A stretch of 39,624 nucleotides of DNA from Enterovirga sp. (GTDB taxonomy: Bacteria; Pseudomonadota; Alphaproteobacteria; Rhizobiales; Beijerinckiaceae), in contig NZ_JAQGKF010000183.1 of the NCBI RefSeq assembly GCF_028290205.1, forward strand, positions 1-39,624, written 5' to 3'. Of the stretch, positions 15,433 to 23,967 are shown piece by piece (position 1 is the first letter of the stretch; each line of letters starts with the position of its first letter). The notes under the pieces are model-generated. The model ran no database searches. It was not told where the DNA came from and saw nothing but the letters and a program-made list of their open reading frames with translations. The translations under genes and the position numbers were made by a program.

Positions 15433-17031
15433 CTAACCTCGAGTTGCTGACACGATCAGCCCCTCGTTTGGCCTCAAGGCAACCTTTACGCCAACCTCCT
15501 CGCCTGCCCGGTCAAGGTAGGTCGACAGCAGGATCCGTCCCCCTGCCGGACGACAACGAAGCTCGGCCGTGTGGGGTTCCGCGTCCAGGTTGAGAAAGAC
15601 CATCACATCCTCCTCACCATGGACCCGCCTGAACGCCAGCAGCGGCTCGGCGGAGGGGATCGGCACGTAGCTGCCGACCGACAGGGCGTGGCTTGCACCC
15701 CGAAGCGCGATGAGTCGGCGGTAGAGATTGAGGATGGAGCCCTGTTCACGGGACAGGGCGGCGACGTTGCACTGCCGGTAGTCCTCGGCGAGCGGCAGCC
15801 ACGGGTCGTGCGAACTGAATCCCGCATGGGCCCCATCGTCCCACTGCATGGGCGTCCGCTCCGGATCGCGGTTGAAGCCGAGGCCCGGCTCGTTCTTCTC
15901 CCAGGGATCCTGCACCCGGTCCGGAGGGACTTCGACGCGGGCGAGCCCGATCTCGTCGCCGTAATACATGGTCGGAGTGCCGCGCAGGGTCAGGAGCAGC
16001 ATGGCGGCGACGCGGGCCTGAGCGGCGCCGATCCGGGCCGCGATCCGGGGCTGGTCGTGATTGCCGAGCACCCAGTTGGGCCAGCCGCCGGCCGGGAGCG
16101 CGTCCTCGTACTCGTTCACGAGCTTGGCGATCGCGTGGGCATTCCAGGCCGTCTGGATGAGCTGGAAATTGAACGGCAGATGGGCGCCGGACAGGTCCTT
16201 GCCGTAATAGGTGACGAGGCGCTCGACCGGCAGGTAGATCTCGCCGATCAGGACTCGGTCGGGATAGTCATCGACGACTCGCCGCATTCCGGCGATGACG
16301 TCGTGCACCTCCGGCTGGTCGGTCGAGTGGACCTGAAGGAGGCTGTCGATCTCCGGCCGGCCCTCGTTGTAGCCCGGGTTCGGCGGATTGTCCCGGAACT
16401 CGGCATCCTTGATGAGGTGCCAGATCACGTCGACCCGGAAACCGTCGATGCCGCGGTCCATCCAAAATCTCAGCACGTCATGCATGGCCTCCCGCAGGTC
16501 CGGGTTGCGCCAGTTCAGGTCGGGCTGTTCACGCAGGAAGGCATGGTAATAATACTGGCCGGTCGCCTCGTCCCATTGCCAGGCGCTGCCGCCGAAATTC
16601 GAGACCCAATTGTTGGGCGGCGAGCCGTCCGGCTTCGCGTCGCGCCAGATGTACCAGTCCCGCTTCGGATTGTGCCGCGACGAGCGGCTCTCGGCGAACC
16701 AGGGATGCTGGTCGGAGCTGTGGTTCGGCACGAAATCCAGGATGACCCGAAGGCCGAGCTCATGCGCCCGGGCAACGAGCGCATCCATGTCGGCCAGCGA
16801 GCCGAACAGCGGGTCGACCCCGCAATAATCCGCAACGTCATAGCCGAAATCGGCCATGGGCGAGGGGAAGATGGGCGAGATCCAGACGGCGTTCACCCCG
16901 AGCCCGGCCACATAGTCGAGGCGGCTCGTGATGCCGGGCAGGTCGCCGACGCCGTCCCCGTTCGAATCCTGAAAGGAGCGCGGATACACCTGGTAGACGA
17001 TGCCGCTCTTCCACCACGTGTTTTCCAGCAT
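15433..17031 (-). CDS. GH13 alpha-glucosidase / oligo-glucosidase
   Basis: A 532-residue alpha-amylase-family enzyme. It begins WWKSGIVYQVYPRSF, with the metal-site segment DSNGDGVGD at 22-30. The catalytic triad of GH13 is visible: nucleophile D201 (GFRVDVIWH), acid/base E264 (LIGEIYLP) and stabiliser D326 (LGNHDQPR). These features match the alpha-glucosidase/oligo-1,6-glucosidase branch, which releases glucose from the non-reducing ends of short alpha-glucosides. Trehalose synthase is less likely because its C-terminal extension is absent, but sucrose-active relatives cannot be excluded. It is divergent from treZ (105 bases) and upstream of glgA, so the three genes form a storage-sugar/trehalose locus. 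Confidence 0.9.
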   Translation of the reverse strand: MLENTWWKSGIVYQVYPRSFQDSNGDGVGDLPGITSRLDYVAGLGVNAVWISPIFPSPMADFGYDVADYCGVDPLFGSLADMDALVARAHELGLRVILDFVPNHSSDQHPWFAESRSSRHNPKRDWYIWRDAKPDGSPPNNWVSNFGGSAWQWDEATGQYYYHAFLREQPDLNWRNPDLREAMHDVLRFWMDRGIDGFRVDVIWHLIKDAEFRDNPPNPGYNEGRPEIDSLLQVHSTDQPEVHDVIAGMRRVVDDYPDRVLIGEIYLPVERLVTYYGKDLSGAHLPFNFQLIQTAWNAHAIAKLVNEYEDALPAGGWPNWVLGNHDQPRIAARIGAAQARVAAMLLLTLRGTPTMYYGDEIGLARVEVPPDRVQDPWEKNEPGLGFNRDPERTPMQWDDGAHAGFSSHDPWLPLAEDYRQCNVAALSREQGSILNLYRRLIALRGASHALSVGSYVPIPSAEPLLAFRRVHGEEDVMVFLNLDAEPHTAELRCRPAGGRILLSTYLDRAGEEVGVKVALRPNEGLIVSATRG

Positions 17032-17136
17032 GTTGTATCGCTCTCAGCCCCACTCGCCTCTGCGAAGTCCCGGAGGCGGGTTGGGTTCCGGGGCATCGCT
17101 GGAACCGGGCCTAACGGTGTCCGTTCCTGACCGTTC

Positions 17137-19047
17137 GTGGCACGGGAGTTGAGATTGTTGAGAACTCAGACGACGGGACGTCGCCGCCCGGTCGGGGCCG
17201 AACCCGGCCCCGCCGGCACCTCGTTTCGGGTCTGGGCGCCGGGTCGGCAGGAGGTTTGGGTCGTGACCGGGCACGGCCCGGAGCATGCGCTCAAGGTGGA
17301 AGCGTCCGGCTATTTCTCGGGCACGGTCGCCGGGATCGTGGCCGGCGACCTGTACCGGTTCAGGCTCGACACGGACGAGCGCCTCTATGCGGACCCGGCT
17401 TCCCGCTTCCAGCCGGACGGTCCGCACCACGCCTCGCGAGTCGAGGACCCAGGCGCCTATGCCTGGCAGGACACGGAGTGGCGCGGTCGCGGCATCGAGG
17501 GCCGTGTCCTGTACGAGATGCATGTCGGCACCTTCACGGCCGAAGGCACCTGGGCGGCGGCGGCGGAAAAGTTGCCCCATCTCGCCTCGCTTGGCATCGA
17601 CCTCGTCGAGATGATGCCGGTCGCCGACTTCCCGGGGCGGTTCGGCTGGGGCTATGACGGCGTCAATCTCTTCGCGCCGTCCCGCCTGTACGGAGAGCCC
17701 GACGATCTCCGCCGTTTTGTGGACCAGGCGCACCGGCTCGGCATCGGCGTGATCCTCGACGTCGTCTACAACCACCTCGGCCCGGACGGGAATTTCCTGT
17801 CCTGTTTCGCGCCGTCCTATTTCACGGACCGCTACGAAACCGAATGGGGCGCCGCCATCAATTTCGATGGCGAGGGCTCGGCCGAGGTCCGCCGCTTCTT
17901 CATCGAGAACGCCGCCTACTGGATCGAGGAATTCCACTTCGACGGCCTGCGCCTGGATGCGACCCAGAGCATTTTCGACGAGAGCCGGCCGCACGTCATC
18001 CAGGAGATCGTGGAGGCGGCGCGCGCGGCCGCGATGGGGCGCGCGATCGTGGTGATCGGCGAGAACGAGCCGCAACACACCGCCCTGGTCCGGCCGCCCG
18101 CAGACGGCGGCTATGGCCTCGACGCGCTGTGGAACGACGACCTGCACCACTCGGCCATGGTGGCCGTGTCGGGCCGCAACGAGGCTTATTACGCGGACCA
18201 TGCGGGCGAGCCGCAGGAATTCGTGGCGGCGGCGAAATACGGCTACCTGTTTCAGGGGCAGGTCTACGCCCATCAGGGCCAGCGGCGCGGGACAGCCGGA
18301 CTGGACCTTCCGCCAGCCGCCATGGTCACCTTCGTCCAGAATCACGACCAGGTCGCGAATTCGGATTGCGGCCTGCGCTTCAACCTCCTTGGCCATCCTG
18401 GGGCGGCTCGGGCCATCACGGCCTATCTCCTGCTCGCGCCCGGCACGCCGATGCTCTTCCAGGGCCAGGAATTCTGGTCCTCGTCTCCCTTCTTCTATTT
18501 CTGTGATCACGAGCCCGAACTCGCCGGGTTGGTCCGAGAGGGACGGCGAGAGTTCCTGACCCAGTTTCCCACAATCGACACGGATGCCGAAGTGCAGGCG
18601 CGACTGGTCGATCCGGGCGAGGAGAGCACATTCCAGCGCTCGAAGCTGGATTGGGCGGAATGCGAGCGCAATGTCGCGGCAGTCGCGCTGCACCGCGACC
18701 TCGTGGCGCTGCGGCGGTCCGACCCGGTGTTTTCCCGGCAAAACCGCGGCGGCCTGGACGGCGCCGTGATCGGCCGCGACAGTTTTGTCCTCAGGTTCTT
18801 TGGCGAGGGCGGCGACGACCGCCTGCTCATGGTAAATCTGGGCCGCGACTTTGCTCGCCGCAGCATTCCCGATCCGCTCGTCGCCCCGCCCCAGGGGCGC
18901 TCCTGGTCTCTGCTCTGGTCGAGCGAGCGCCCAGCCTATGGTGGGCACGGAACTCCCGAGGTGGAAACTTTGTCGGGGTGGCGTCTACCCGCCTATTCGG
19001 CAGTCATTCTAGCTGCCAGCACTTCCAGCACAATTGCTGCATCATAG
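17137..19047 (+). CDS. treZ: Malto-oligosyltrehalose trehalohydrolase
   Basis: A 636-residue GH13 enzyme with an N-terminal CBM48-like beta domain (about 24-105, FRVWAPGRQEVW), a catalytic barrel and a C-terminal domain. The triad is D274 (GLRLDATQ), E309 (VVIGENEP) and D404 (VQNHDQVAN). TreZ splits trehalose from the maltooligosyl-trehalose made by TreY, completing trehalose synthesis from glycogen. TreY is not in the window, although glgA is next door. The start is uncertain: GTG at 17137 gives the longest product, and the TTG codons at 17155-17160 are alternatives a few residues in. Length is slightly above the usual 580-600. It is divergent from the alpha-glucosidase. Confidence 0.92.
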   Translation: MARELRLLRTQTTGRRRPVGAEPGPAGTSFRVWAPGRQEVWVVTGHGPEHALKVEASGYFSGTVAGIVAGDLYRFRLDTDERLYADPASRFQPDGPHHASRVEDPGAYAWQDTEWRGRGIEGRVLYEMHVGTFTAEGTWAAAAEKLPHLASLGIDLVEMMPVADFPGRFGWGYDGVNLFAPSRLYGEPDDLRRFVDQAHRLGIGVILDVVYNHLGPDGNFLSCFAPSYFTDRYETEWGAAINFDGEGSAEVRRFFIENAAYWIEEFHFDGLRLDATQSIFDESRPHVIQEIVEAARAAAMGRAIVVIGENEPQHTALVRPPADGGYGLDALWNDDLHHSAMVAVSGRNEAYYADHAGEPQEFVAAAKYGYLFQGQVYAHQGQRRGTAGLDLPPAAMVTFVQNHDQVANSDCGLRFNLLGHPGAARAITAYLLLAPGTPMLFQGQEFWSSSPFFYFCDHEPELAGLVREGRREFLTQFPTIDTDAEVQARLVDPGEESTFQRSKLDWAECERNVAAVALHRDLVALRRSDPVFSRQNRGGLDGAVIGRDSFVLRFFGEGGDDRLLMVNLGRDFARRSIPDPLVAPPQGRSWSLLWSSERPAYGGHGTPEVETLSGWRLPAYSAVILAASTSSTIAAS

Positions 19048-19135
19048 TAACGTCACCTTAATATGTTGGGACCCGGACGCCCCCCGGCAATGCTGGCAAC
19101 CTGTCGCAGCGCAGGACGGGTTCTGCTTCAAAGAC

Positions 19136-19141
19136 TTGACA
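19136..19141 (+). promoter_or_regulatory. Possible -35 element upstream of the mucR-like gene
   Basis: A perfect TTGACA hexamer lies 61 bases before the start of the MucR-like gene, in a gap that is more AT-rich than its surroundings (including TTAATATG near 19057-19064). A convincing -10 box at 16-18 bases is not visible. MucR-family genes are often autoregulated through AT-rich upstream DNA, so the region is a reasonable control site, but the promoter call is weak. Confidence 0.3.
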
Positions 19142-19202
19142 TAGCTCACCGGTGCGGGCATGGGCCCGACCTCTCACTCTGCCGAAAGAAGTACACAGGA
19201 TT

Positions 19203-19670
19203 ATGGATAACCAAGAGACCGCCGCGCAGACGAATTTTGTCGAGCTGACGGCCGATGTGGTGTCTGCGTTTGTAATGCACAATTCCATTCAAAAAGGCGA
19301 CCTGCCCGATCTGATCGCCTCCGTCCACGGCTCGCTCGCGGCCCTGAGCCAGCAGAAGGCGCCGGCGGAAGCCGAGCGGCCCGTGCCGGCCGTGCCGATC
19401 AAGAAGTCGGTTTCCCCGGACTTTCTGATCAGCCTCGAGGACGGTCGCCGCTACAAGTCGTTGAAGCGGCATCTCAGCGGCCGCGGGCTGACGCCCGAGC
19501 GGTACCGCGAGAAGTGGGGTCTGCCGGCCGACTACCCGATGGTTGCGCCGAACTACGCCAAGCAGCGGTCCGAACTCGCGAAGTCCATGGGTCTCGGCCG
19601 GCAGCGCCGCCGCGAGCCCGAGGAGGCCCCGCCGGCCGCTCCGGCCAAGGGCCGTCGCGCCAAGGGCTGA
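19203..19670 (+). CDS. Ros/MucR-family transcriptional regulator lacking most zinc ligands
   Basis: A 155-residue MucR homologue. The N-terminal part (about 10-50) is the oligomerisation region, and the DNA-binding core is about 70-125 (SLEDGRRYKSLKRHL, then LTPERYREKWGLP), followed by a basic, Ala/Pro-rich tail. In zinc-binding Ros the finger is Cys-X2-Cys-X9-His-X4-His. Here the positions are S77, D80, H90 and G95, so three of four ligands are lost while the fold-defining residues remain. Metal-free relatives (the Ml proteins of Mesorhizobium loti) are known to bind DNA, so the protein is probably functional. MucR proteins act as H-NS-like silencers or global regulators in Alphaproteobacteria. 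The ATG at 19203 matches the family start. Confidence 0.92.
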   Translation: MDNQETAAQTNFVELTADVVSAFVMHNSIQKGDLPDLIASVHGSLAALSQQKAPAEAERPVPAVPIKKSVSPDFLISLEDGRRYKSLKRHLSGRGLTPERYREKWGLPADYPMVAPNYAKQRSELAKSMGLGRQRRREPEEAPPAAPAKGRRAKG

Positions 19671-19700
19671 CGCCCGAGGGCTGACACGCCAACGGCTGAC
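19665..19700 (+). repeat. Three short direct repeats at the mucR-like stop codon
   Basis: The heptamer GGCTGAC occurs at 19665-19671, 19679-19685 and 19694-19700, at a spacing of 14 and 15 bases. The first contains the stop codon of the MucR-like gene, and each copy holds TGA in a different frame. It looks like a decayed small tandem duplication; a stop-codon cluster guarding read-through is a side effect. Downstream, GATCCGG/CCGGATC arms (19708-19714 and 19731-19737) could form a weak terminator hairpin. Confidence 0.4.
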
Positions 19701-19742
19701 ACGTGACGATCCGGTAGGCTCGAGGGCCCGCCGGATCACACT

Positions 19743-20642
19743 TCAGGCCGCCCCCGCCATGGCTTCGAACACGAAGGCATGGCGGCGGGCGATGGCCTCC
19801 GGATCGGGCCCGTAACCGCCCCCGACCACCGAGACGAGCGCGATCCCCCGGCGGCGCGCCTCCCCGATCACATAGGCATCCCGTCGCCGCAGACCGTCGT
19901 CGCTGAGAGCGAGGCGGCCGAGCTGATCGTCGCGATGCGGATCGACGCCGGCATTGTAGAAGACGAGATCCGGCCTGAAGCCGTCCAGAAGCCCCGGCAG
20001 GTGCCGGGCCACGGCGTCCAGATACTCACCATCCTCGACGCCGTCCGGCAGTGCCACGTCGAGATCGCCCGGGATCTTGCGGACCGGATAGTTCTTCTCG
20101 GCATGCAGCGAGAAGGTGAAGAGGTCGGGCTCGCCGGCCAGGCAATCGGCCGTGCCGTCCCCCTGATGAACGTCGAGATCCACCACCAGCGCGCGCCGGA
20201 TCTCGCCCCTTTGCCGCAAGGCGAGCGCCGCGACCGCCACGTCGTTGAACACGCAGAATCCGGCGCCGGTGGCGCGCTGCCCGTGATGCGAGCCGCCGGC
20301 GGTCGAGCCCGCCAGCCCTCCTGCGAGCGCCAGGCGGGCCGCCAGGATCGTGCCGCCGACCGCGTGGCAGGCGCGCCGGGCGGTGGCCGGGTTGACCGGC
20401 AGGCCGATGCGGCGCTCGATCTCGCGCGGAACGGCGCAGGCCAGAACGGCCTCCACATAGACGGCGTCATGCGCGAGCCGCAGCGTGTCGGGCTCTGCGG
20501 GTTCAGGCTCCCGAAAACCGTCCGGGACGAGGCCGAGTTCGGCGAGCCGCGCCGCGAGGCGGCCGTATTTGCCCATCGGGAAGCGGTGGCCGACCGGCAG
20601 ATCGGCCTCGAAATGGGGGTGGAAGACAACCGGCGGCGGCAT
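19743..20642 (-). CDS. Histone deacetylase-family hydrolase
   Basis: A 299-residue zinc hydrolase of the arginase/deacetylase fold. Visible active-site elements are the histidine pair H119-H120 (GGSHHG), zinc ligands D157 and H159 in VVDLDVHQGDGT, the third ligand D234 (GVDPH), and the transition-state tyrosine Y277 in GGGY. Bacterial members remove acetyl groups from lysines, polyamines or other small amides (AcuC, acetylpolyamine amidohydrolase and class II HDAC-like branches). The particular substrate is not decided by sequence. The gene lies 26 bases downstream of the NlpC/P60 gene on the same strand and could share its transcript. No typical ribosome site is seen before the ATG. Confidence 0.92.
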   Translation of the reverse strand: MPPPVVFHPHFEADLPVGHRFPMGKYGRLAARLAELGLVPDGFREPEPAEPDTLRLAHDAVYVEAVLACAVPREIERRIGLPVNPATARRACHAVGGTILAARLALAGGLAGSTAGGSHHGQRATGAGFCVFNDVAVAALALRQRGEIRRALVVDLDVHQGDGTADCLAGEPDLFTFSLHAEKNYPVRKIPGDLDVALPDGVEDGEYLDAVARHLPGLLDGFRPDLVFYNAGVDPHRDDQLGRLALSDDGLRRRDAYVIGEARRRGIALVSVVGGGYGPDPEAIARRHAFVFEAMAGAA

Positions 20643-20668
20643 CGGGCGGCGCGCGGGGCTTCCCCGGC

Positions 20669-21535
20669 TCAGGCCCCGAGAGCCGGCAACCTGCGAAGGG
20701 TGGTGATCGGCCCGTAGCTGTTCTGCCGAATACGGAGTTCAGCCTCGCTCAGCGTCTCCACGGCCACGGCCATGTGGTGGCCGTTGGCGTGCAGCAGTCG
20801 CGTCCCGTCCAGCATCAGGCCGACATGCCCGCGCCAGAAGATCAGGTCGCCGCGGCGCAAGCCGGCGAGGTCCTGGGCGGAGATCTGGTCGCCGAGCGAA
20901 TGCTCCTGCTGGTCGCTGTCGCGGGGCGCCGCGATTCCGGCCTGTGCGAGCGCGAGCTGGACGAGACCGGAGCAATCCAGACCGAGGCTGGTCTTGCCGC
21001 CCCACAGATAAGGCGCACCGAGCAGGCGCTCCGCCACGGCCACGAAGTCCGGCTCGGGCGCCTCGTCCGGCCGCAGGTGACGTGCGGCCACGTAGCCGCC
21101 GGTCGCGAGCGGGAGATAGCCGTTTTCGAGCTCCCCGGCCGCCGTGACGCCGGCGCCAAGGCTGAGAAAGCCCGTTGGCGGCAGCTTCAGGTTCGGCCCG
21201 GGATAGATGAAGGTCCTGAGCGCCCGCACGCGATGCGTCGGCGCCGGGCCGGCCTCGCCGAGCACCGAGCTCGGCAGGTAGCCCACATAGCCGTCGGCGG
21301 CGAGTTGCACCCAGCTGTAGCCGGCCCCCTCGTCGAACACCGTCACGGCCTCACCCATCAACGCCTCCGTGTCGAGCGGGGCATCCGGCGCGGGCCGGCG
21401 ACGCAGCGGCGCGGAGGGCGCGACCACGCGCCGGGGCAGCCCCGGGCTGTAGCGCGGGGCCTCGATCTGGCCCCGGAGGGCTTCGGCCGCGAGATCCGGC
21501 CGGGCGGGCGTGAGGCGCCGATCGTGGGCGGTCAT
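20669..21535 (-). CDS. NlpC/P60 cell-wall endopeptidase with SH3-like domains
   Basis: A 288-residue protein. Residues about 35-155 hold two bacterial SH3-like repeats (YSWVQLAADGYVGYLPSS and ENGYLPLATGGYVAA), which bind peptidoglycan peptides. The C-terminal NlpC/P60 domain has catalytic Cys188 (LDCSGLVQ), His237 (RGHVGLML) and a third polar residue, probably H249. This is the architecture of the YkfC-like gamma-D-glutamyl-diamino-acid endopeptidases that trim or recycle wall peptides. No signal peptide is apparent, which agrees with cytoplasmic recycling of muropeptides. It lies 71 bases downstream of an M17 aminopeptidase on the same strand, consistent with a peptide-recycling pair (inference). 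Confidence 0.9.
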   Translation of the reverse strand: MTAHDRRLTPARPDLAAEALRGQIEAPRYSPGLPRRVVAPSAPLRRRPAPDAPLDTEALMGEAVTVFDEGAGYSWVQLAADGYVGYLPSSVLGEAGPAPTHRVRALRTFIYPGPNLKLPPTGFLSLGAGVTAAGELENGYLPLATGGYVAARHLRPDEAPEPDFVAVAERLLGAPYLWGGKTSLGLDCSGLVQLALAQAGIAAPRDSDQQEHSLGDQISAQDLAGLRRGDLIFWRGHVGLMLDGTRLLHANGHHMAVAVETLSEAELRIRQNSYGPITTLRRLPALGA

Positions 21536-21606
21536 TCCGATGGTCTCGCAACACCCGACAGAGATGGGCAGGTTAGCATTCCGCGGCCGCCCGGTCCGGC
21601 CTTTCC

Positions 21607-22998
21607 TCAGGCGGCGGGGTAGCGCTCCTTGAGGAGACCGTAGAGCAGCCGCGCGCCCTGCACTTCGCCGCCCTCCGGCCGGCCCGGCCGGGCCACGGGC
21701 GTCCAGGCATAGACGTCGAGATGAAGGTGCGCCTTCGCCCGTTCGACGAAGCGGTCGAGAAACAGCGCGGCCGTGATGGAGCCCGCGAACCCGCCCGCGG
21801 GCGCGTTGGTCAGGTCGGCGATCTTTGACTCGACCATCTTCCGGTAGGCCGGCCAGAGCGGCATGCGCCACACGGGGTCGTGCAGCGCCACGCCGAGGCG
21901 GTCGAGGTCGGCCGCGAGCGCGTCGTCATGCGTGTAGGCAGGCGGCAGGTCGGGGCCGAGCGCCACCCGGGCCGCCCCCGTCAGGGTTGCGAAATCGATC
22001 AGGAGCTCGGGCGCGTCCTCGTCGGCGAGCGCCAGCGCGTCGGCGACAATCAGGCGGCCTTCGGCATCCGTGTTGCCGATCTCGACGGACAGCCCCTTGC
22101 GGCTGCGCAGAACGTCGCCGGGCCGGAAGGAGGAGGCCGAGATCGCGTTCTCGACGGCCGGGATGAGGACGCGCAGGCGCACCGGCAGCGCCGCCCCCAT
22201 CACCATGTCGGCCAGCGCGAGCGCCGCGGCGGCGCCGCCCATGTCCTTCTTCATCAGCAGCATGGCGGCCGACGGCTTGATGTCGAGCCCGCCCGTGTCG
22301 AAACAGACCCCCTTGCCGACCAGTGTGACGGCGGGGGCGCCGGGATCGCCCCAACCGAGGTCGATCAGACGCGGCGCCGCGGCAGCCGCCCGGCCCACGG
22401 CGTGGATCATCGGCAGGCCGGCACCGAGCAGATGGTCCCCGGCCGTCACGGCGATGTCGGCCCCGTGACGTTCGGCGAGGCGACGGGCGGCCTCTTCCAG
22501 GTCGTCAGGCCCGAGGTCGTTGGCGGGCGTGTTGACGAGGTCGCGCCCCATTGCAACCGCGGCCGCGATGCGGCCGAGATCGTCCGGGTCGACCCCGGCC
22601 GGCGGCACCAGCAGCGCACGTCGCGGCGGCCGCAGCCGGTAGCGTTCGAAGCGGTAGCCGGCCAGCAGCCAGCCGAGGGCCGCCCCGGCCGGATCGGGCA
22701 GGTCGCCGACAAGCCGGTAGGCGCCGGCCGGGAGGGTCGTGGCGAGGCCGCCCGGGGCGAACGGATCCTGGCCGCGGCCCACGTCCAATCCGAACAGCAC
22801 GGCCGCGATGGCCCCCTCCGGCGAGGGCAACACCAGCGAGCTGCCCGGCTTCGCGTCGAACCCGGACGCCTGCGCGAAGGTGCGGGCCGTGGGCGGAAGC
22901 TGCGCCGCCGTGGCGGGCCAGGTCTCGGCGGTGACGAGGTGGATGGGCACACCCGCGGCGTCCGCGGGTGCCCAGCCAGGGTGGGGTTGCGGGCTCAT
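21607..22998 (-). CDS. Leucyl aminopeptidase family (M17) protein
   Basis: A 463-residue peptidase with a variable N-terminal domain and a C-terminal catalytic domain. All metal and catalytic residues of E. coli PepA can be mapped: K229, D234, K241, D252, D311, E313 and R315, within VGKGVCFDTGGLDIKP and NTDAEGRL. The enzyme should release N-terminal residues from peptides using two divalent metals. It is shorter than PepA and belongs to the subgroup common in Alphaproteobacteria. Upstream lies a 67-base divergent region, shared with the TadD-like gene, that contains an AT-rich dyad. Downstream is the NlpC/P60 endopeptidase. Confidence 0.92.
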   Translation of the reverse strand: MSPQPHPGWAPADAAGVPIHLVTAETWPATAAQLPPTARTFAQASGFDAKPGSSLVLPSPEGAIAAVLFGLDVGRGQDPFAPGGLATTLPAGAYRLVGDLPDPAGAALGWLLAGYRFERYRLRPPRRALLVPPAGVDPDDLGRIAAAVAMGRDLVNTPANDLGPDDLEEAARRLAERHGADIAVTAGDHLLGAGLPMIHAVGRAAAAAPRLIDLGWGDPGAPAVTLVGKGVCFDTGGLDIKPSAAMLLMKKDMGGAAAALALADMVMGAALPVRLRVLIPAVENAISASSFRPGDVLRSRKGLSVEIGNTDAEGRLIVADALALADEDAPELLIDFATLTGAARVALGPDLPPAYTHDDALAADLDRLGVALHDPVWRMPLWPAYRKMVESKIADLTNAPAGGFAGSITAALFLDRFVERAKAHLHLDVYAWTPVARPGRPEGGEVQGARLLYGLLKERYPAA

Positions 22999-23006
22999 GA
23001 CTCTCC

Positions 23007-23027
23007 TTAACCCCCTCTTAGGGTTAA
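23007..23027. promoter_or_regulatory. Dyad TTAACCC-N7-GGGTTAA between divergent genes, CtrA-like half sites
   Basis: Seven-base perfect arms (23007-23013 and 23021-23027) with a seven-base spacer sit in the 67-base gap between the M17 peptidase and the TadD-like gene. It looks like an operator. Read another way, TTAA at 23007 followed after seven bases by TTAG resembles the CtrA box TTAA-N7-TTAA with one mismatch. TTAA strings are scarce in this GC-rich window, which makes the site stand out. Confidence 0.5.
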
Positions 23028-23065
23028 CGGACTACTTCCAGGACGGAGTTCGTGAGGGTGGTGTC

Positions 23066-23893
23066 ATGTCGTCCCGGTGGCTGCAACCCGTCCGGCTGAG
23101 GCCGGCTCCGTGTCTGGCTCTTCTCCTGGCCGCCCTCTCGCTCGGCGGCTGCATGTCGCGGCAGGCAGCCGAGACCACGGGCTCGATCGGCAGCCTCGCA
23201 TCCGGCACCTCGTCCGGGGATCTGCGCCGTGAGGCCGACAATCTGGCGCGCCGCTACGACGCGTCCCCTGGGGACCCGGCGGTGGCCCTGGCCTATGCCC
23301 GGGCGCTGCGCGGGCTCGGCCAGAGCACCCAGGCCGTGGCCGTGCTGCAGCAGGCCGCGCTCCGGTCAGGCAGCGATCCGGCCGTGCTGGCCGATTACGG
23401 CAAGGCCCTCGCCGATGTGGGCCGCTTCCGCGAAGCCTCGGCCGTGCTGGCCCGCGCCCACCGGCCCGAGCGCCCGGACTGGCGCATCCTCAACGTCCAG
23501 GGCGCGGTGGCCGACCAGCAGGGCGACTTCGCCACCGCTCAGCGCTTCTACGTGGCTGCGCTGCGCATCGCCCCCGGCGAGCCCTCCATTCTGACCAACC
23601 AGGGTCTGTCCTTCGCGCTGGCCAAGCGGCTCGACGAAGCGGAGCGGACCCTGAGCGAAGCATCCCGGCACCCGCGCGCGGACGGGCGCGTGCGCCAGAA
23701 CCTCGCCCTCGTGCTCGGCCTGCAGGGCCGGTTCGCCGAGGCCGAGACGGTGCTGAAACGCGACCTCACGCCTGCCGAGGCGACCAGCAACATGCAGGCG
23801 ATCCGCCGCATGGTGAGCCATGCGAACAGCTGGAAAGCCATCCGCCAGGCGGAGGAGCCGGCGCGCGAGAAGCGGCAGGCCGCCGCCCTCTAA
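23066..23893 (+). CDS. TPR-repeat lipoprotein, TadD-like
   Basis: A 275-residue protein with a lipoprotein signal (LSLGGC, lipidated C29) and about four to five tetratricopeptide repeats across residues 60-245, for example DPAVLADYGKALADVGRFRE and PSILTNQGLSFALAKRLDEA. This matches TadD, the outer-membrane-associated pilotin-like lipoprotein of tight-adherence (Flp) pilus systems. No other tad/cpa genes are nearby, so a stand-alone TPR lipoprotein is possible. The ATG at 23066 follows a GAGGG ribosome site, although the frame is open upstream on the far side of the divergent promoter. The DapA-family gene follows after 74 bases on the same strand. Confidence 0.86.
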   Translation: MSSRWLQPVRLRPAPCLALLLAALSLGGCMSRQAAETTGSIGSLASGTSSGDLRREADNLARRYDASPGDPAVALAYARALRGLGQSTQAVAVLQQAALRSGSDPAVLADYGKALADVGRFREASAVLARAHRPERPDWRILNVQGAVADQQGDFATAQRFYVAALRIAPGEPSILTNQGLSFALAKRLDEAERTLSEASRHPRADGRVRQNLALVLGLQGRFAEAETVLKRDLTPAEATSNMQAIRRMVSHANSWKAIRQAEEPAREKRQAAAL

Positions 23894-23967
23894 GCCAGCG
23901 CCTGGTGGGGGACGTCGCCAGCCGGCGCGGGCTCAACGAACCGCCCACCTTCCAGCGGGAGCGCCGC

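Noticed and set aside
17044-18948. Minus-strand open frame of more than 600 codons opposite treZ
   Set aside because: It is antisense to a gene with an intact GH13 triad, shows no family motif and is rich in Arg/Gly/Asp/His as expected from reading GC-rich codons backwards.
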